Notes: generated from the sequence alone by a model not told the origin. A stretch of 64,000 nt of DNA from Nocardiopsis terrae (GCF_014651695.1 NZ_BMXJ01000007.1:264509-328508); one strand, 5' to 3'; counted from the stretch's first letter, positions 16,017-25,782 are shown. Numbers and translations: made by a program.

Positions 16017-16766
16017 GTGGCCAGCCAACTCTCCGTCTCCGAAGCCAGGTCGTTCCATCAGGCGATCGGGGTCGAGGTCGACCCCAAGATCCTGCTCCGC
16101 GCCCTGACCCACCGCTCCTACGCCTACGAGAAGGGCGGCCTGCCCACCAACGAGCGCCTGGAGTTCCTCGGCGACTCCGTGCTCGGCCTGGTGGTCACCG
16201 ACACCCTCTTCCGCAAGCACCCGGACCTGCCCGAGGGTCAGCTCGCCAAGCTGCGCGCCGCCGTGGTCAACATGCGCGCCCTCGCCGACGTCGCACGGGG
16301 GCTGGGCATCGGCACCTACATCCGGCTCGGCCGGGGCGAGGAGGGCACCGGGGGCCGGGACAAGTCCTCGATCCTCGCGGACACCCTCGAAGCCATCATC
16401 GGCGCGGTCTACCTGGACCGCGGCCTCGACGTGGCCTCGGAGTTCGTGCACCGCCTCTTCGATCCGCTCATCGCCACCGCCTCCGGGCTGGGCGCCGGAC
16501 TGGACTGGAAGACCTCCCTCCAGGAGCTCACCGCCGCCCGGATGCTCGGTGTGCCCGAGTACCACGTCGACGAGAGCGGCCCCGACCACCAGAAGACCTT
16601 CCGCGCCACCGTCCGGGTGGCGGGGGAGAGCTACGGCCTGGGCGAGGGCCGCAGCAAGAAGGAGGCCGAGCAGCAGGCCGCCGAATCCGCCTGGAAGGCC
16701 ATCCGCGCCCGTGCGGACGCCGCCGAGAAGGCCAAGGGCAAGGCCACCGGCCAGGGGCAGGGCTGA
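16017..16766 (+). CDS. rnc: Ribonuclease III
   Basis: A 249-residue double-strand-specific endoribonuclease that matures rRNA and controls mRNA decay. The catalytic signature NERLEFLGDSVLGLVVT and the DTLEAIIGAVYLD motif (acidic metal-binding residues) are intact. The C-terminal third (about 165-232) is a double-stranded RNA-binding domain with DWKTSLQEL and a basic RSKKEAEQQAAESAWKAI helix. A Lys/Ala/Gly tail ends it. The GTG at 16017 follows AGGGAAG. mutM starts three bases after the stop, so they are one operon. Confidence 0.96.
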   Translation: MASQLSVSEARSFHQAIGVEVDPKILLRALTHRSYAYEKGGLPTNERLEFLGDSVLGLVVTDTLFRKHPDLPEGQLAKLRAAVVNMRALADVARGLGIGTYIRLGRGEEGTGGRDKSSILADTLEAIIGAVYLDRGLDVASEFVHRLFDPLIATASGLGAGLDWKTSLQELTAARMLGVPEYHVDESGPDHQKTFRATVRVAGESYGLGEGRSKKEAEQQAAESAWKAIRARADAAEKAKGKATGQGQG

Positions 16767-16769
16767 GGA

Positions 16770-17624
16770 ATGCCGGAGCTCCCCGAGGTGGAGGTCGTCC
16801 GACGCGGCCTCAGCGAGCACGCGGTGGGACGGCGGATCGGTGCCGTCGAGGTGCTGCACCCGCGTTCGGTCCGCCGGCACGTGCCGGGCCCCGCCGACTT
16901 CGCCGGACGTCTGACCGGCCAGATCCCCACCGCGGTCCGCCGCCGGGGCAAGTACATGTGGCTCGTCCTGGACAGCGGTGACATGCTCCTCACCCATCTG
17001 GGTATGAGCGGGCAGATGCTGGTGCAGCCGCAGGGCAAGCCGGACGAGAGGCACCTGCGGGTGCGCCTGACCCTGGCCGACGGCAACGAACTGCGCTTCG
17101 TCGACCAGCGCACCTTCGGCCACCTGCTGGTGGACCAGGCGGGGGAGCACGCCGAGGTGCCCTCGTCGGTGGACCACATCGCGCTGGACCCGCTGGACCC
17201 CGGCTTCGTCCCGGAGGCGTTCGTCCGGGCGCTGCGAGCCAAGCGGACCGAGGTCAAACGGGCCCTGCTCGACCAGTCGCTGATCAGCGGCGTGGGCAAC
17301 ATCTACGCGGACGAGGCGTTGTGGCGGGCGCGGCTGCACTGGGCCCGGTCCACCCGGGGGCTGACCAACGACCAGGCCGGGGAACTGCTCGGCCACGTCA
17401 GCGACGTGATGACCGAGGCCTTGGAGGTGGGCGGCACCACCTTCGACGGGCTGTACGTCAACGTCAACGGGGAGAGCGGGTACTTCGAACGCGGGCTCAA
17501 CGCCTACGGGCGGCGGGACCGGCCCTGCGGGCGCTGCGGCACACCGATCGTGCGCGAGGCGTTCATGAACCGTTCGTCGTTCAGTTGCCCGAGCTGCCAG
17601 CGGGCTCCGCGCCCGCGTTCCTGA
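16770..17624 (+). CDS. mutM: Formamidopyrimidine-DNA glycosylase
   Basis: A 284-residue bifunctional glycosylase/AP lyase that removes 8-oxoguanine and formamidopyrimidines from DNA. Pro2 (MPELPEVEVVRRGL) supplies the catalytic amine and Glu3 is present. Lys60-region RRRGKYMWL, the SGVGNIYADEALW helix-two-turn-helix, and the C-terminal zinc finger (CGRCGTPI...SFSCPSCQ) are all intact. Length is normal. It is translationally close to rnc, an arrangement common in actinobacteria. Confidence 0.96.
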   Translation: MPELPEVEVVRRGLSEHAVGRRIGAVEVLHPRSVRRHVPGPADFAGRLTGQIPTAVRRRGKYMWLVLDSGDMLLTHLGMSGQMLVQPQGKPDERHLRVRLTLADGNELRFVDQRTFGHLLVDQAGEHAEVPSSVDHIALDPLDPGFVPEAFVRALRAKRTEVKRALLDQSLISGVGNIYADEALWRARLHWARSTRGLTNDQAGELLGHVSDVMTEALEVGGTTFDGLYVNVNGESGYFERGLNAYGRRDRPCGRCGTPIVREAFMNRSSFSCPSCQRAPRPRS

Positions 17625-17770
17625 GGCGGGCGTTCCTGCGGGCCCGGGTCCCGGAGGTCGGCGGAGAGGCCCGCAGACATGGTTGATATGTCCGATTGTG
17701 TGCCCTAAAGGGCTTTCGGGGCGTGTCGGTGAGGAAAGTGTCTCCGTGAAGTAAGGGAGAGTTCGGGGCC

Positions 17771-18058
17771 GTGAGGAAAGAGGAAGAGCCCGTCCGGTTG
17801 ACCGCGTGGGTGCGCGGGCGGGTCCAGGGTGTGGGTTTCCGCTGGTGGGTGCGGTCTCGCGGGTTGGAGTCGGGGCTGACCGGAGCCGCCACCAACCTGG
17901 ACGACGGCCGGGTCGAGGTCGTCGCGGAAGGGCCCAGGGTGGGCTGCGAGAGGCTCCTGGGACACCTGAGAAGCGGAGAAACCCCCGGACGGGTGGACTC
18001 CGTGGTCGAACGCTGGGCTTCGGCGGGGGGTTCCTTCGACGGTTTCGTCGAACGGTGA
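17771..18058 (+). CDS. Acylphosphatase
   Basis: A 95-residue enzyme that hydrolyses carboxyl-phosphate bonds. The active-site loop VRGRVQGVGFRWWV (with the catalytic Arg) and TNLDDGRVEVVAEG (with the catalytic Asn) are intact. The GTG start at 17771 is chosen for length. It stands between mutM and smc, its usual actinobacterial position. Confidence 0.94.
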   Translation: MRKEEEPVRLTAWVRGRVQGVGFRWWVRSRGLESGLTGAATNLDDGRVEVVAEGPRVGCERLLGHLRSGETPGRVDSVVERWASAGGSFDGFVER

Positions 18059-18421
18059 GTATGCTGGAAGGGTAACGCGGTCCGAACATCGACCGTGGGG
18101 CGGCGCGGCCGAGCGGTAGCCGGGCGCCGCGACACACGGACCACCGCGCAAGCCGTTTCCGGGCCCTGCGTACCGGCTCCGCCGGGGGTGGATCATGTTC
18201 GTGCCGTGCGATACCACATGCCCTGGGCGTTTCTGTCTGGGTTTTGGTCGTTACGGACCGTTGTAATCCAATCTTGACCAGTGGCGCGCAGAGTGAGACT
18301 CTGGAAGGTACACAGCGCATCTTCCGCCCGTGCTGTCGGCCCACGGTAGGTGGGACCGACAGGAACACGGGTCACGTATGTGCGCATCACCACTGGTCAC
18401 TCACTGTGGAGGACCCACACC
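18059..18421. other. 363-base gap before the small coiled-coil gene
   Basis: No gene is recognised. A TATGCT box at 18060-18065 overlaps the acylphosphatase stop and may be a -10 element. TTGACC at 18274-18279 is followed by a 6-base hairpin, CAGAGT-GAG-ACTCTG (18289-18303). A tRNA-like string near 18105 lacks the rest of a tRNA. Confidence 0.4.
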
Positions 18422-18610
18422 ATGGCGAAGGCTCTGTTTGGCCACGTTGGCGGCTCCGACCCGCGTATGGTCTCGGAGATGCGACGTCTCCAGAAGCGGG
18501 TACGCGACCTTGAGGACGAGATCAGCCGTCTTCAGGCCCAGAACGACCAGCTCAGCATGGCCGTCACCGACGTCGCTGGCGCGACCGACCGCGAGCCCGC
18601 GCTCGCCTGA
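18422..18610 (+). CDS. Small conserved coiled-coil protein
   Basis: A 62-residue protein, MAKALFGHVGGSDPRMVSEMRR followed by a heptad-type segment (LQKRVRDLEDEISRLQAQNDQL) that should form a short coiled coil. Similar small proteins occur upstream of smc in Streptomyces and relatives, where function is unknown. The ATG at 18422 follows a GGAGG ribosome site. A longer in-frame start upstream lacks any such site. A strong hairpin follows, so it is probably a one-gene transcript. Confidence 0.85.
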   Translation: MAKALFGHVGGSDPRMVSEMRRLQKRVRDLEDEISRLQAQNDQLSMAVTDVAGATDREPALA

Positions 18611-18686
18611 TTTCCGTTTCACCGTCGTGGGGTCGAAGGAAGTGGCCCGTACACGACACCTTTGATCCGCTGATGATCCACTGACG

Positions 18687-18714
18687 GGGACGCCGAACGC
18701 ATCACAGGCGTCCC
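18687..18714 (+). terminator. Terminator after the small coiled-coil gene
   Basis: An 8-base perfect stem (GGGACGCC with GGCGTCCC, 12-base loop) lies 76 bases past the stop. A second 7-base hairpin, CCCGGTC-GTCGCG-GACCGGG, follows at 18735-18754. Nothing else is recognised in the 416 bases before smc. Confidence 0.65.
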
Positions 18715-19026
18715 TGGCCGGATCACTGACGAAACCCGGTCGTCGCGGACCGGGACCCAGTGGACAATCCGCCGTACGCTTTTCCTTTCCCTTGCGGCTT
18801 CTTTACCGTTGTACCCGGCGGGCCCCTACGCAACCCTCCGTGTCCGCCGGATATCCCCCTCCTTCCGTCCTCCCGGGCCTCTCCCCGCCTCCGGCCGACG
18901 GTGGTGCAGGTCATCGGCCCCGGGTCTTCCCAACACCGCCCCTCGGCCACCGCTTCGTGGCACCCTTGTTGTCGGCCCCGTGGCGACCGCCCGTGGCAGG
19001 AACGGTGACCGACGTGGGAGGCGCGG

Positions 19027-22000
19027 GTGTACCTGAAGAATCTGACGCTACGCGGCTTCAAGTCGTTCGCGTCGGCCACCACCCTGCGCTTCGAGCCCGG
19101 GATCACCTGTGTGGTGGGGCCCAACGGTTCGGGCAAGTCCAACGTCGTCGACGCCCTGTCCTGGGTGATGGGCGAACAGGGGGCCAAGTCCCTGCGCGGC
19201 GGCAAGATGGAGGACGTGATCTTCGCGGGCACCTCCACCCGCCAGGCGCTGGGCCGCGCCGAGGTCAGCCTCACCATCGACAACACCGACGGCGCCCTGC
19301 CGATCGACTACACCGAGGTCACCATCAGGCGGACGATGTTCCGCAACGGCGGCTCGGAGTACGCGATCAACGGTGACACCTGCCGCCTGCTCGACATCCA
19401 GGACCTGCTCAGCGACTCCGGTATCGGCCGCGAGATGCACGTCATCGTCGGCCAGGGCCAGTTGGACACCGTCCTGCACGCCGGACCCGAGGAGCGCCGC
19501 GCCCTCATCGAGGAGGCGGCGGGCATCCTCAAGCACCGCAAACGCAAAGAGAAGGCGATCCGCAAGCTCAACGCGATGCAGGGCAACCTGGACCGCGTCA
19601 CCGACCTCACCGCCGAACTGCGCCGCCAGCTCAAGCCCCTGGGCAGGCAGGCCGAACTCGCCCGCAGGGCCGCCGTCATCCAGGCCGACCTGCGCGACGC
19701 CCGGCTGCGCCTGCTCGCCGACGACATCGTCACCCTCACCGACCAGCTGGCCAAGGAGGAGGCGGACGAAAAGGAGGTCCTGGCGCACCGGAAGGCCGCC
19801 GAGACCTCCCTCAACCAGGCCCAGGCACGCGAGGCCGAATTGGACGAGCGGGCCACCGCCGCCGCTCCGGTCCTGGCCCGGGCCACCGAGACCTACCACG
19901 CGTTGTCCCGGCTCACCGAGCGCCTCGAAGCCGTACGCGGGCTGGCCACCGAGCGCCACCGGAACCTGGTCGCGGTGCAGGGCGAGGTCGTCCAGCGCCG
20001 CGACCCCGAGGAACTGGAGATGGAGGCCGAGGAGGCCGCCGCCCAGGAGGAGGAACTCCAGACCCGGCTGGAGGAGGCCCGCGAGGTCCTGGAGACCAGT
20101 GTCACCGAGCGCTCCGCCGCGGAGGACGCCCTGCACCGCGAGGAGCGCCGGCTGGAGGCCGCCTCCCGTGCCGCGGCCGAACGCCGGGAGGGTATCGTCC
20201 GGGCGGCCGCCCGAGTGGAGAGCCTACGGGGACGACTGACCTCGCAGGAGAGCGAGATCAGCCGGCTGGAGGAGGCCGCCCGGCAGGCCGCCGAACGAGC
20301 CGTCGCCGCCCAGGCCGAGTACGAGACGGCGGCCGAGGAGTCCGCCGGGTTGGACGAGGGCGACGCCGAACTCGACGAGACCCAGGAGCGCTTCGCCCGC
20401 CGGCTGTCGGCCGTGGACGCCGAACTCAACGAGCTTCGCGACACCGAGCGCACCGCCGAGGGCGAGCGTGCCGCGCTGGCCGCCCGCAAGGAGGCCCTCG
20501 AGCTGGGCCTGGCGCACAAGGACGGCGCCGGAACCCTCCTGGAGGCCGGACTTCCCGGCATGCTCGGCAGCCTCGCCGCCCTCGTACAGGTCGATCCCGG
20601 TCACGAGACCGCCGTCGCCGCGGCCTTCGGGGCCGCAGCGGGGGCCGTCGCCGTCCGGGACGAGGCCAGCGCCACCGCGGCCCTGGAACTCCTCAAGTCC
20701 GAGGACGCCGGACGGGCCGGGATCGTGGTGGCCCGCGCGATCCCCTCCGCCGACCGCGCCGACTGGCCGCCCCTGCCCGGCGGCGTGCGCTACGCCGCCG
20801 ACGCCGTCTCCGCGCCCGGGGACCTGTCCGACGCGGTGCACGCACTGCTCGACCGGGTGGCCCTGGCCTCCGACGCCCGGGGCGCCCGTGACCTGGTCCG
20901 CGCACTGCCCGGGGTTCGCGCGGTCACCCCTGAGGGCGACGTCTTCGCCGCCGAGATGGTCCACGGCGGAACCGCGGCCGCGCCCAGCCTCCTGGAGGTC
21001 CAGGCGGCGGTCGACGAGGCCGCCGAACGGTTGGAGGCCGCCACCGAGGCGGCCAAGCGCGTGGCCGTGGAGCTGGACGCCAAGAAACGCGAACGGGCCG
21101 AGACCGCCGCCGCCGCCGAGGAGGTCACGGCGCGGCGCCGTCAGAGCGACCGCAGGCGCAACGAGTCCGCGCAGCTGCTGGGCAAACTGGGCGGACAGGC
21201 CCGCTCCGCCGAGGCCGAGTCCGAACGCTACGCCGCGGCCGCCGAGAAGGCCGCCGCCTCGCGTGGTGAGGAGGCCCGGAAGCTGGAGCGCCTGGAGGAG
21301 GAACTGGCCGAGGCCGAGGAGATCGCCGCCGCGGTCGAAGAGGAGGCGCCCGACGCCGACCACCGCGACGAGCTCGCCGCGCTGGCCTCCCGCGCCCGCG
21401 CCACCGAGATGGAGCGGCGGCTGGCCGTGCGCACCGCAGAGGAGAGGGCCCGTTCCATCGCGGGCCGGGCCGACGCGCTCCTCGCCCAGGCCGCCGAGGA
21501 GCGCCGCGCCGTGGAGCGCGAGGCCGAGCGCCGCCGCGAACGTGCCGCGCAGGCCACCGTCGCCCGGGCGGTGGCGGAGAGCGCACGGCTGGCCCTGGAG
21601 CGGATCGCCGCGTCCCTGGCCGCGGCCGAGACCGAGCGGGTGGCCGCCGAGGCCGAACGCGAGGCCCGCGAGGGGGAACTCAGGACCGTGCGCGCCCGGG
21701 TCCGGGAGCTGTCCGTGGAACTGGAGAAGCTCACCAGCTCCGCGCACAGCGGCGAGGTGGCCAGGGCCGAGCGCCGGATGCGCCTGGAGCAGCTGGAGAC
21801 CAAGGCGGTGGAGGAACTGGGTGTGGACGTGCCCGCCCTGGTCGCCGAGTACGGCCCCCGGGTCCCGGTGCCGCCGCCGGTGGACGCGGGGGAGGAGGCG
21901 GTACCGCTGCCGTACGTCCGAGAGGTGCAGGCCAAGCGGCTCAGGGCCGCCGAGCGCCAGCTCAACCAGCTCGGCAAGATCAACCCGCTCGCGCTGGAGG

Positions 22001-22572
22001 AGTTCGCGGCGCTGGAGGAGCGGCACGCCTTCCTCAACGCGCAGTTGGAGGACCTCAAGAAGACGCGCCGGGACCTGATGGACATCGTCGCCGAGGTGGA
22101 CGCCCGGGTGCAGGAGGTGTTCTCCGCCGCCTACCTGGACGTGGAGCGGGAGTTCGCGGCGATCTTCGGCAGGCTGTTCCCCGGCGGTGAGGGCAAACTG
22201 GTCCTGACCACGCCGGAGGACATGCTGACCACCGGTATCGAGGTGGAGGCCCGACCTCCGGGCAAGAAGGTCAAGCGGCTGTCGCTGCTGTCCGGCGGTG
22301 AGCGTTCGCTGACCGCCGTGGCCTTCCTCGCCGCCATCTTCAAGGCCCGTCCGTCGCCCTTCTACGTGATGGACGAGGTGGAGGCGGCCCTGGACGACAC
22401 CAACCTCCAGCGTCTGCTGGTGATCTTCGAGGAACTGAGGGAGTCCTCGCAGCTCATCGTCATCACGCACCAGAAGCGCACGATGGAGTCGGCTGACGCG
22501 CTGTACGGCGTCACCATGCAGGGCGACGGCATCTCCCAGGTCATCAGCCAGAAGCTCGACCGGCCCGCCTGA
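19027..22572 (+). CDS. smc: Chromosome segregation protein SMC
   Basis: An 1181-residue condensin ATPase that compacts and helps segregate the chromosome with ScpA and ScpB. Walker A GPNGSGKS is at residues 31-38. Two long Glu/Ala/Arg-rich coiled coils flank a hinge at about 500-640 (GTLLEAGLPGMLGSLAALVQ onward). The C-terminal head carries the LSGGERSLTA signature near 1087 and the Walker B VMDEVEAALDD near 1113. All key residues are intact and length is normal. The GTG at 19027 gives the standard MYLKNLTLRGFKSFA start. It is convergent with the subtilase gene. Confidence 0.97.
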   Translation: MYLKNLTLRGFKSFASATTLRFEPGITCVVGPNGSGKSNVVDALSWVMGEQGAKSLRGGKMEDVIFAGTSTRQALGRAEVSLTIDNTDGALPIDYTEVTIRRTMFRNGGSEYAINGDTCRLLDIQDLLSDSGIGREMHVIVGQGQLDTVLHAGPEERRALIEEAAGILKHRKRKEKAIRKLNAMQGNLDRVTDLTAELRRQLKPLGRQAELARRAAVIQADLRDARLRLLADDIVTLTDQLAKEEADEKEVLAHRKAAETSLNQAQAREAELDERATAAAPVLARATETYHALSRLTERLEAVRGLATERHRNLVAVQGEVVQRRDPEELEMEAEEAAAQEEELQTRLEEAREVLETSVTERSAAEDALHREERRLEAASRAAAERREGIVRAAARVESLRGRLTSQESEISRLEEAARQAAERAVAAQAEYETAAEESAGLDEGDAELDETQERFARRLSAVDAELNELRDTERTAEGERAALAARKEALELGLAHKDGAGTLLEAGLPGMLGSLAALVQVDPGHETAVAAAFGAAAGAVAVRDEASATAALELLKSEDAGRAGIVVARAIPSADRADWPPLPGGVRYAADAVSAPGDLSDAVHALLDRVALASDARGARDLVRALPGVRAVTPEGDVFAAEMVHGGTAAAPSLLEVQAAVDEAAERLEAATEAAKRVAVELDAKKRERAETAAAAEEVTARRRQSDRRRNESAQLLGKLGGQARSAEAESERYAAAAEKAAASRGEEARKLERLEEELAEAEEIAAAVEEEAPDADHRDELAALASRARATEMERRLAVRTAEERARSIAGRADALLAQAAEERRAVEREAERRRERAAQATVARAVAESARLALERIAASLAAAETERVAAEAEREAREGELRTVRARVRELSVELEKLTSSAHSGEVARAERRMRLEQLETKAVEELGVDVPALVAEYGPRVPVPPPVDAGEEAVPLPYVREVQAKRLRAAERQLNQLGKINPLALEEFAALEERHAFLNAQLEDLKKTRRDLMDIVAEVDARVQEVFSAAYLDVEREFAAIFGRLFPGGEGKLVLTTPEDMLTTGIEVEARPPGKKVKRLSLLSGGERSLTAVAFLAAIFKARPSPFYVMDEVEAALDDTNLQRLLVIFEELRESSQLIVITHQKRTMESADALYGVTMQGDGISQVISQKLDRPA

Positions 22573-22668
22573 GCCCGCCACTCTGGGACCGGCCCGTCCG
22601 GGAGCCCTGCTCGGTCCCCTACCCGGGTCCTGTCCGGGTCCGGACAGGCGGACACCGCGGCACACGCG

Positions 22669-22702
22669 GGGGCCGCCCTCCTCGGCCGAGAAGGGCGGCC
22701 CC
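22669..22702. terminator. Bidirectional terminator between smc and the subtilase gene
   Basis: An 11-base perfect stem (GGGGCCGCCCT with AGGGCGGCCCC) has a loop that is itself the palindrome CTCGGCCGAG. It lies between two convergent genes. Confidence 0.8.
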
Positions 22703-22729
22703 GTCGTTTCACCCGTTACAGGGTCGGGC

Positions 22730-25399
22730 TCAGCCCCGGTCGATGGTGATGACCGGAGAGGTCCACGTCTCCCAGTGGTCCGGGTTGTCCGGATCGCCGA
22801 GCGCCTTCAGCGCCCGGGCCTCCAGCCGGTAGTCGCCGTCCCGCACGGCCTTGACGCGGTCGCGGGAGTCCACCACGGTGCCGTCCCAGGCGTAGCTGAA
22901 GAAGGCGGTGCTGGTGGCGCTGCGGTTGACGTAGTCGACGTCCACGGCCACGTTCCGGTCCGGGTGGACCGGGCGACCGGTGCGCTCGTCGACGACGATC
23001 ATCTCCAGCTTGGTCACGTGGTGGTCGAAGTGCGCGATCACGTACGGGATGTCGGGCAGCCCGTCCACCCAGTCCAGCGTGTAGGTGGCACCGTCGGGCT
23101 GGTTCTCGAAGGTGCCGCCGTTGTCGTCGGCGCACTCCAGGCCGGAGAACGCCTCGCACTCGGTGATGCGGGTGAGCCACGGCAGCTCGTGCACGTCGCC
23201 GTTGTCGTCGGTGATCGGGGTCATCGCCTCGATCTCCTGGTAGTCGCCGTTGTAGGCGGCGTACGGAACGCGGTGGGACTCGCCCGCACCCTTGCCCTCG
23301 ACCTCGGTGACCGTGACGTAGCCGCCGTAGAGCATCTGCTCGTGGTCGCGGGCGGGCGGCGTGACGGTCACGTCGACCTCCACGGACTCGCCGGGGCCGA
23401 CGGTCACCTCGTCCGTGCTGAAGGAGGCCTCGGCGGAGGCCGCGTTGAAGGACGGGGTGAAGGTGCTGCCGTGCGTGCCCAGCGCGGGCTCGTGCGAGAT
23501 CTCGTAGGTGGCGGCCTCGTCGCCGTCGTTGGAGACGGTGACGGTCTCGGTCACCGGTCCCTCGGTGGCGCCGAGGGCCAGCTTTCCGGGGGCCAGGCTC
23601 GTGGTGGTCAGGATCGAGCCGGGGAGGTCGAGCATGCCCGCGCCCTGGCGGTGGACGTTGTCCAGGACCCCCAGGTCCGGGTTGCCCCACCACATCGTCG
23701 GGTCGGCGGTGTTCTGCAGGACGTCGCGCACCTCGTGCGCGCCGAGGTCGGGGCGGGCCTCCAGCAGCAGGGCGACGCCGCCCGCGACGTGCGGGGAGGA
23801 CATCGAGGTGCCGCTGATGGTGGCGTAACCGCCCTTGGCCATCGGATAGGTGGAGTTGATCAGGCCGCCCGGGGCGCCCAGGTCCGGCTTGAGGTCCAGG
23901 TTGGGGGCCATGCCGTAGGAGCTGAAGCTGCTGATCAGGCCGCCGTTCGGGTTGGCGACCGTGGCCTGATCGCCGGTCCAGGTCAGGGTGACGGGCTCGT
24001 CGCCCTCCAGGAGTTCGAGGAGGTGGGTCCCGGCCTCCTGGGAGATGCCGACGGCGAAGGCGCCCCGGTCGGTGATGCCGCCTCCGGCGAACATGCCGGG
24101 CAGGTTGTTGTGGATCACGACACCGGTGGCGCCGGCGTCGACCGCGGCGTCGTACTTCTCGGCGAAGGTGCAGTCACCGCGGACGATGAGGGCCGTCCTG
24201 CCCTCGGGGTCGCCCTCCAGTTCGTCGCCCAGGGACGAACAGCTCCGGCCCACGTAGACGAGTTCGTCGCTCTCACCGGATTCGGGCGGCAGGACCGCGT
24301 CGTCCATCTCCATGTAGGCGATGGTCTCGCCGCTCTGGGTGGCCTCGGCGGCCGCGGCCCGGATGTGGGTGTTGTCGTAGGCGGCGACGCCGATGACGTT
24401 GGCGCCCAGGCCCGGAGCACCCGCGGAGTAGAGGCCGGTGTCTCCGGAGTTGCCGATGGAGGCGACCACGACCATGCCCTCGTCGACCAGGTTGTCCGAG
24501 GCGACGGCGGTCGGGTACTGGGGCCAGGAGTGGGCCGAGCCGATGCTCATGTTGAGCACGTCCATGTTGTCGGCCAGAGCCTGCTCCATGGCCGCGACCA
24601 TGATGTCGGAGGTGGTGGAGCCGGAGCAGCCGAACACCTTGTAGGCGCCGAAGGTCACGTCGGGTGCGACCCCGGTGACCTCGCCCTCGGCGCCGATGAT
24701 GCCCGCGACGTGGGTGCCGTGGCCGTTGCAGTCCTGCGGGTCGTCGTCGGGGGCGGGGGTGGAGCTGGCCGGGTCGCCGGCGTTGAAGTCGTCGCCGACG
24801 AAGTCGTGGCCCGCGACCACGCGCTCGGACGGGAACTCGCTGGAACCGCCGAGGTCGGGGTGGGTGTAGTCGACCCCGGTGTCCATGACGGCCACCCGCA
24901 GGCCCTCACCGGACAGTCCGAGCTCGCTCTGTACGACGTCCGCGCCGGTCATGCCGAGCGCGGTGTCCATCTCCGGTGCGCTGTCGTCCTGCTCGGGGAT
25001 CTCGTGGCGGATGACCGGGTGGATCGCGGCGACGCCGGGGATCTCCCGAGCCGTACCTACCTGGGCGTCGTCCATCTCCACGGAGACGCCGTTCCACAGC
25101 TCGCTGAAGGACAGCCGTTCGCTGTACTCCAGGCCGTACTCCTCGGCTTCGGCGCGGAACTCCTCGTGCTCGTCGTCGACGCGTGCGGAGGCCGTTCCCC
25201 TGGAGGTGGGAGGGCTCTCCAGTTCAATGAACCACAGGTCCTGTACCTGGTGTGTCAGCTCGCCGTTCTCCGCCGTGGGTGCCGGGTGGAGGGGTGCGAG
25301 TTCCGAGCTCTCGTCGGCGCCTGCCGGTGCGACCGCGACCAGGCCCGCAATGAGTGTCAGCCCGGCGAGCGGCGCCAGGCGTGATCGGTGGGGTGCCAC
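22730..25399 (-). CDS. Secreted S8 family serine protease with PA domain
   Basis: An 889-residue subtilase. A signal peptide (about 1-28, ending APAGA) and an inhibitor-like propeptide precede the catalytic domain. The triad is intact: Asp173 in VAVMDTGVDYTHPDLGG, His227 in CNGHGTHVAG and Ser532 in SGTSMSSPHVAGG. A protease-associated domain (about 370-470, with IVRGDCTFAEKYDAA and GVVIHNN) is inserted between His and Ser. After about 600 the protein continues in beta-rich, Fn3-like domains. It is predicted to be exported and cleave extracellular protein; the substrate is unknown. The GTG at 25397-25399 is the first plausible start. Confidence 0.92.
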   Translation of the reverse strand: MAPHRSRLAPLAGLTLIAGLVAVAPAGADESSELAPLHPAPTAENGELTHQVQDLWFIELESPPTSRGTASARVDDEHEEFRAEAEEYGLEYSERLSFSELWNGVSVEMDDAQVGTAREIPGVAAIHPVIRHEIPEQDDSAPEMDTALGMTGADVVQSELGLSGEGLRVAVMDTGVDYTHPDLGGSSEFPSERVVAGHDFVGDDFNAGDPASSTPAPDDDPQDCNGHGTHVAGIIGAEGEVTGVAPDVTFGAYKVFGCSGSTTSDIMVAAMEQALADNMDVLNMSIGSAHSWPQYPTAVASDNLVDEGMVVVASIGNSGDTGLYSAGAPGLGANVIGVAAYDNTHIRAAAAEATQSGETIAYMEMDDAVLPPESGESDELVYVGRSCSSLGDELEGDPEGRTALIVRGDCTFAEKYDAAVDAGATGVVIHNNLPGMFAGGGITDRGAFAVGISQEAGTHLLELLEGDEPVTLTWTGDQATVANPNGGLISSFSSYGMAPNLDLKPDLGAPGGLINSTYPMAKGGYATISGTSMSSPHVAGGVALLLEARPDLGAHEVRDVLQNTADPTMWWGNPDLGVLDNVHRQGAGMLDLPGSILTTTSLAPGKLALGATEGPVTETVTVSNDGDEAATYEISHEPALGTHGSTFTPSFNAASAEASFSTDEVTVGPGESVEVDVTVTPPARDHEQMLYGGYVTVTEVEGKGAGESHRVPYAAYNGDYQEIEAMTPITDDNGDVHELPWLTRITECEAFSGLECADDNGGTFENQPDGATYTLDWVDGLPDIPYVIAHFDHHVTKLEMIVVDERTGRPVHPDRNVAVDVDYVNRSATSTAFFSYAWDGTVVDSRDRVKAVRDGDYRLEARALKALGDPDNPDHWETWTSPVITIDRG

Positions 25400-25534
25400 C
25401 TTGTCAACACATCCCTTCTCGTGCGCGCCTCAGGACACCGGGGGGGCGACGACCCGCCGGGTGCGGGTGTACGCGCACGGGGGGATACGCCGCTTGATGT
25501 CCGTATTCGGATAATCGGCGCGCATGGCAACGAG

Positions 25535-25563
25535 ATCATTGCTGTGTGCGATCGAGGTGTCAA
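25535..25563 (-). promoter_or_regulatory. Promoter for the subtilase gene
   Basis: On the minus strand TTGACA (25563-25558) and AATGAT (25540-25535) are spaced by 17 bases, placing transcription start near 25528 with a 130-base leader. A perfect palindrome, AATGCGCATT (25562-25571), overlaps the -35 box and could be an operator. Confidence 0.5.
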
Positions 25564-25610
25564 TGCGCATTAAGACTCAATATGGCCACGCAGCAGGTCC
25601 AAGCGGTGCG

Positions 25611-25680
25611 AGTTTCTTTTGATGCCTCAGAAGTTAATAAATTGGACATAAAGCATTTTTAGTTTGAAACCAAACAAAAA
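25611..25680. other. AT-rich island upstream of the cobalamin riboswitch
   Basis: About 27% G+C over 70 bases in otherwise very GC-rich DNA. No gene is present. It probably carries the promoter of the riboswitch transcript, although I could not settle on one -10/-35 pair. TTGAAACC occurs at 25664 and again at 25731, each followed by a CTCGGA-CGGG-type segment, so part of it is an imperfect direct repeat. Confidence 0.5.
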
Positions 25681-25782
25681 CTCGGATCGGGGAACGCGGT
25701 ACCGAATGCCTCCGGTTCGGGGAGCCGACCTTGAAACCGTACGGAAAGCGCAGCTCGGAGCGGGTGAACCCGGGCGCGCGGC

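Noticed and set aside
18097..18170. A tRNA-like string (GCGGCCGAGCGGTAG) after the acylphosphatase gene
   Set aside because: It resembles a tRNA D-arm, but there is no anticodon stem, no GGTTCRA T-loop and no closing acceptor stem.
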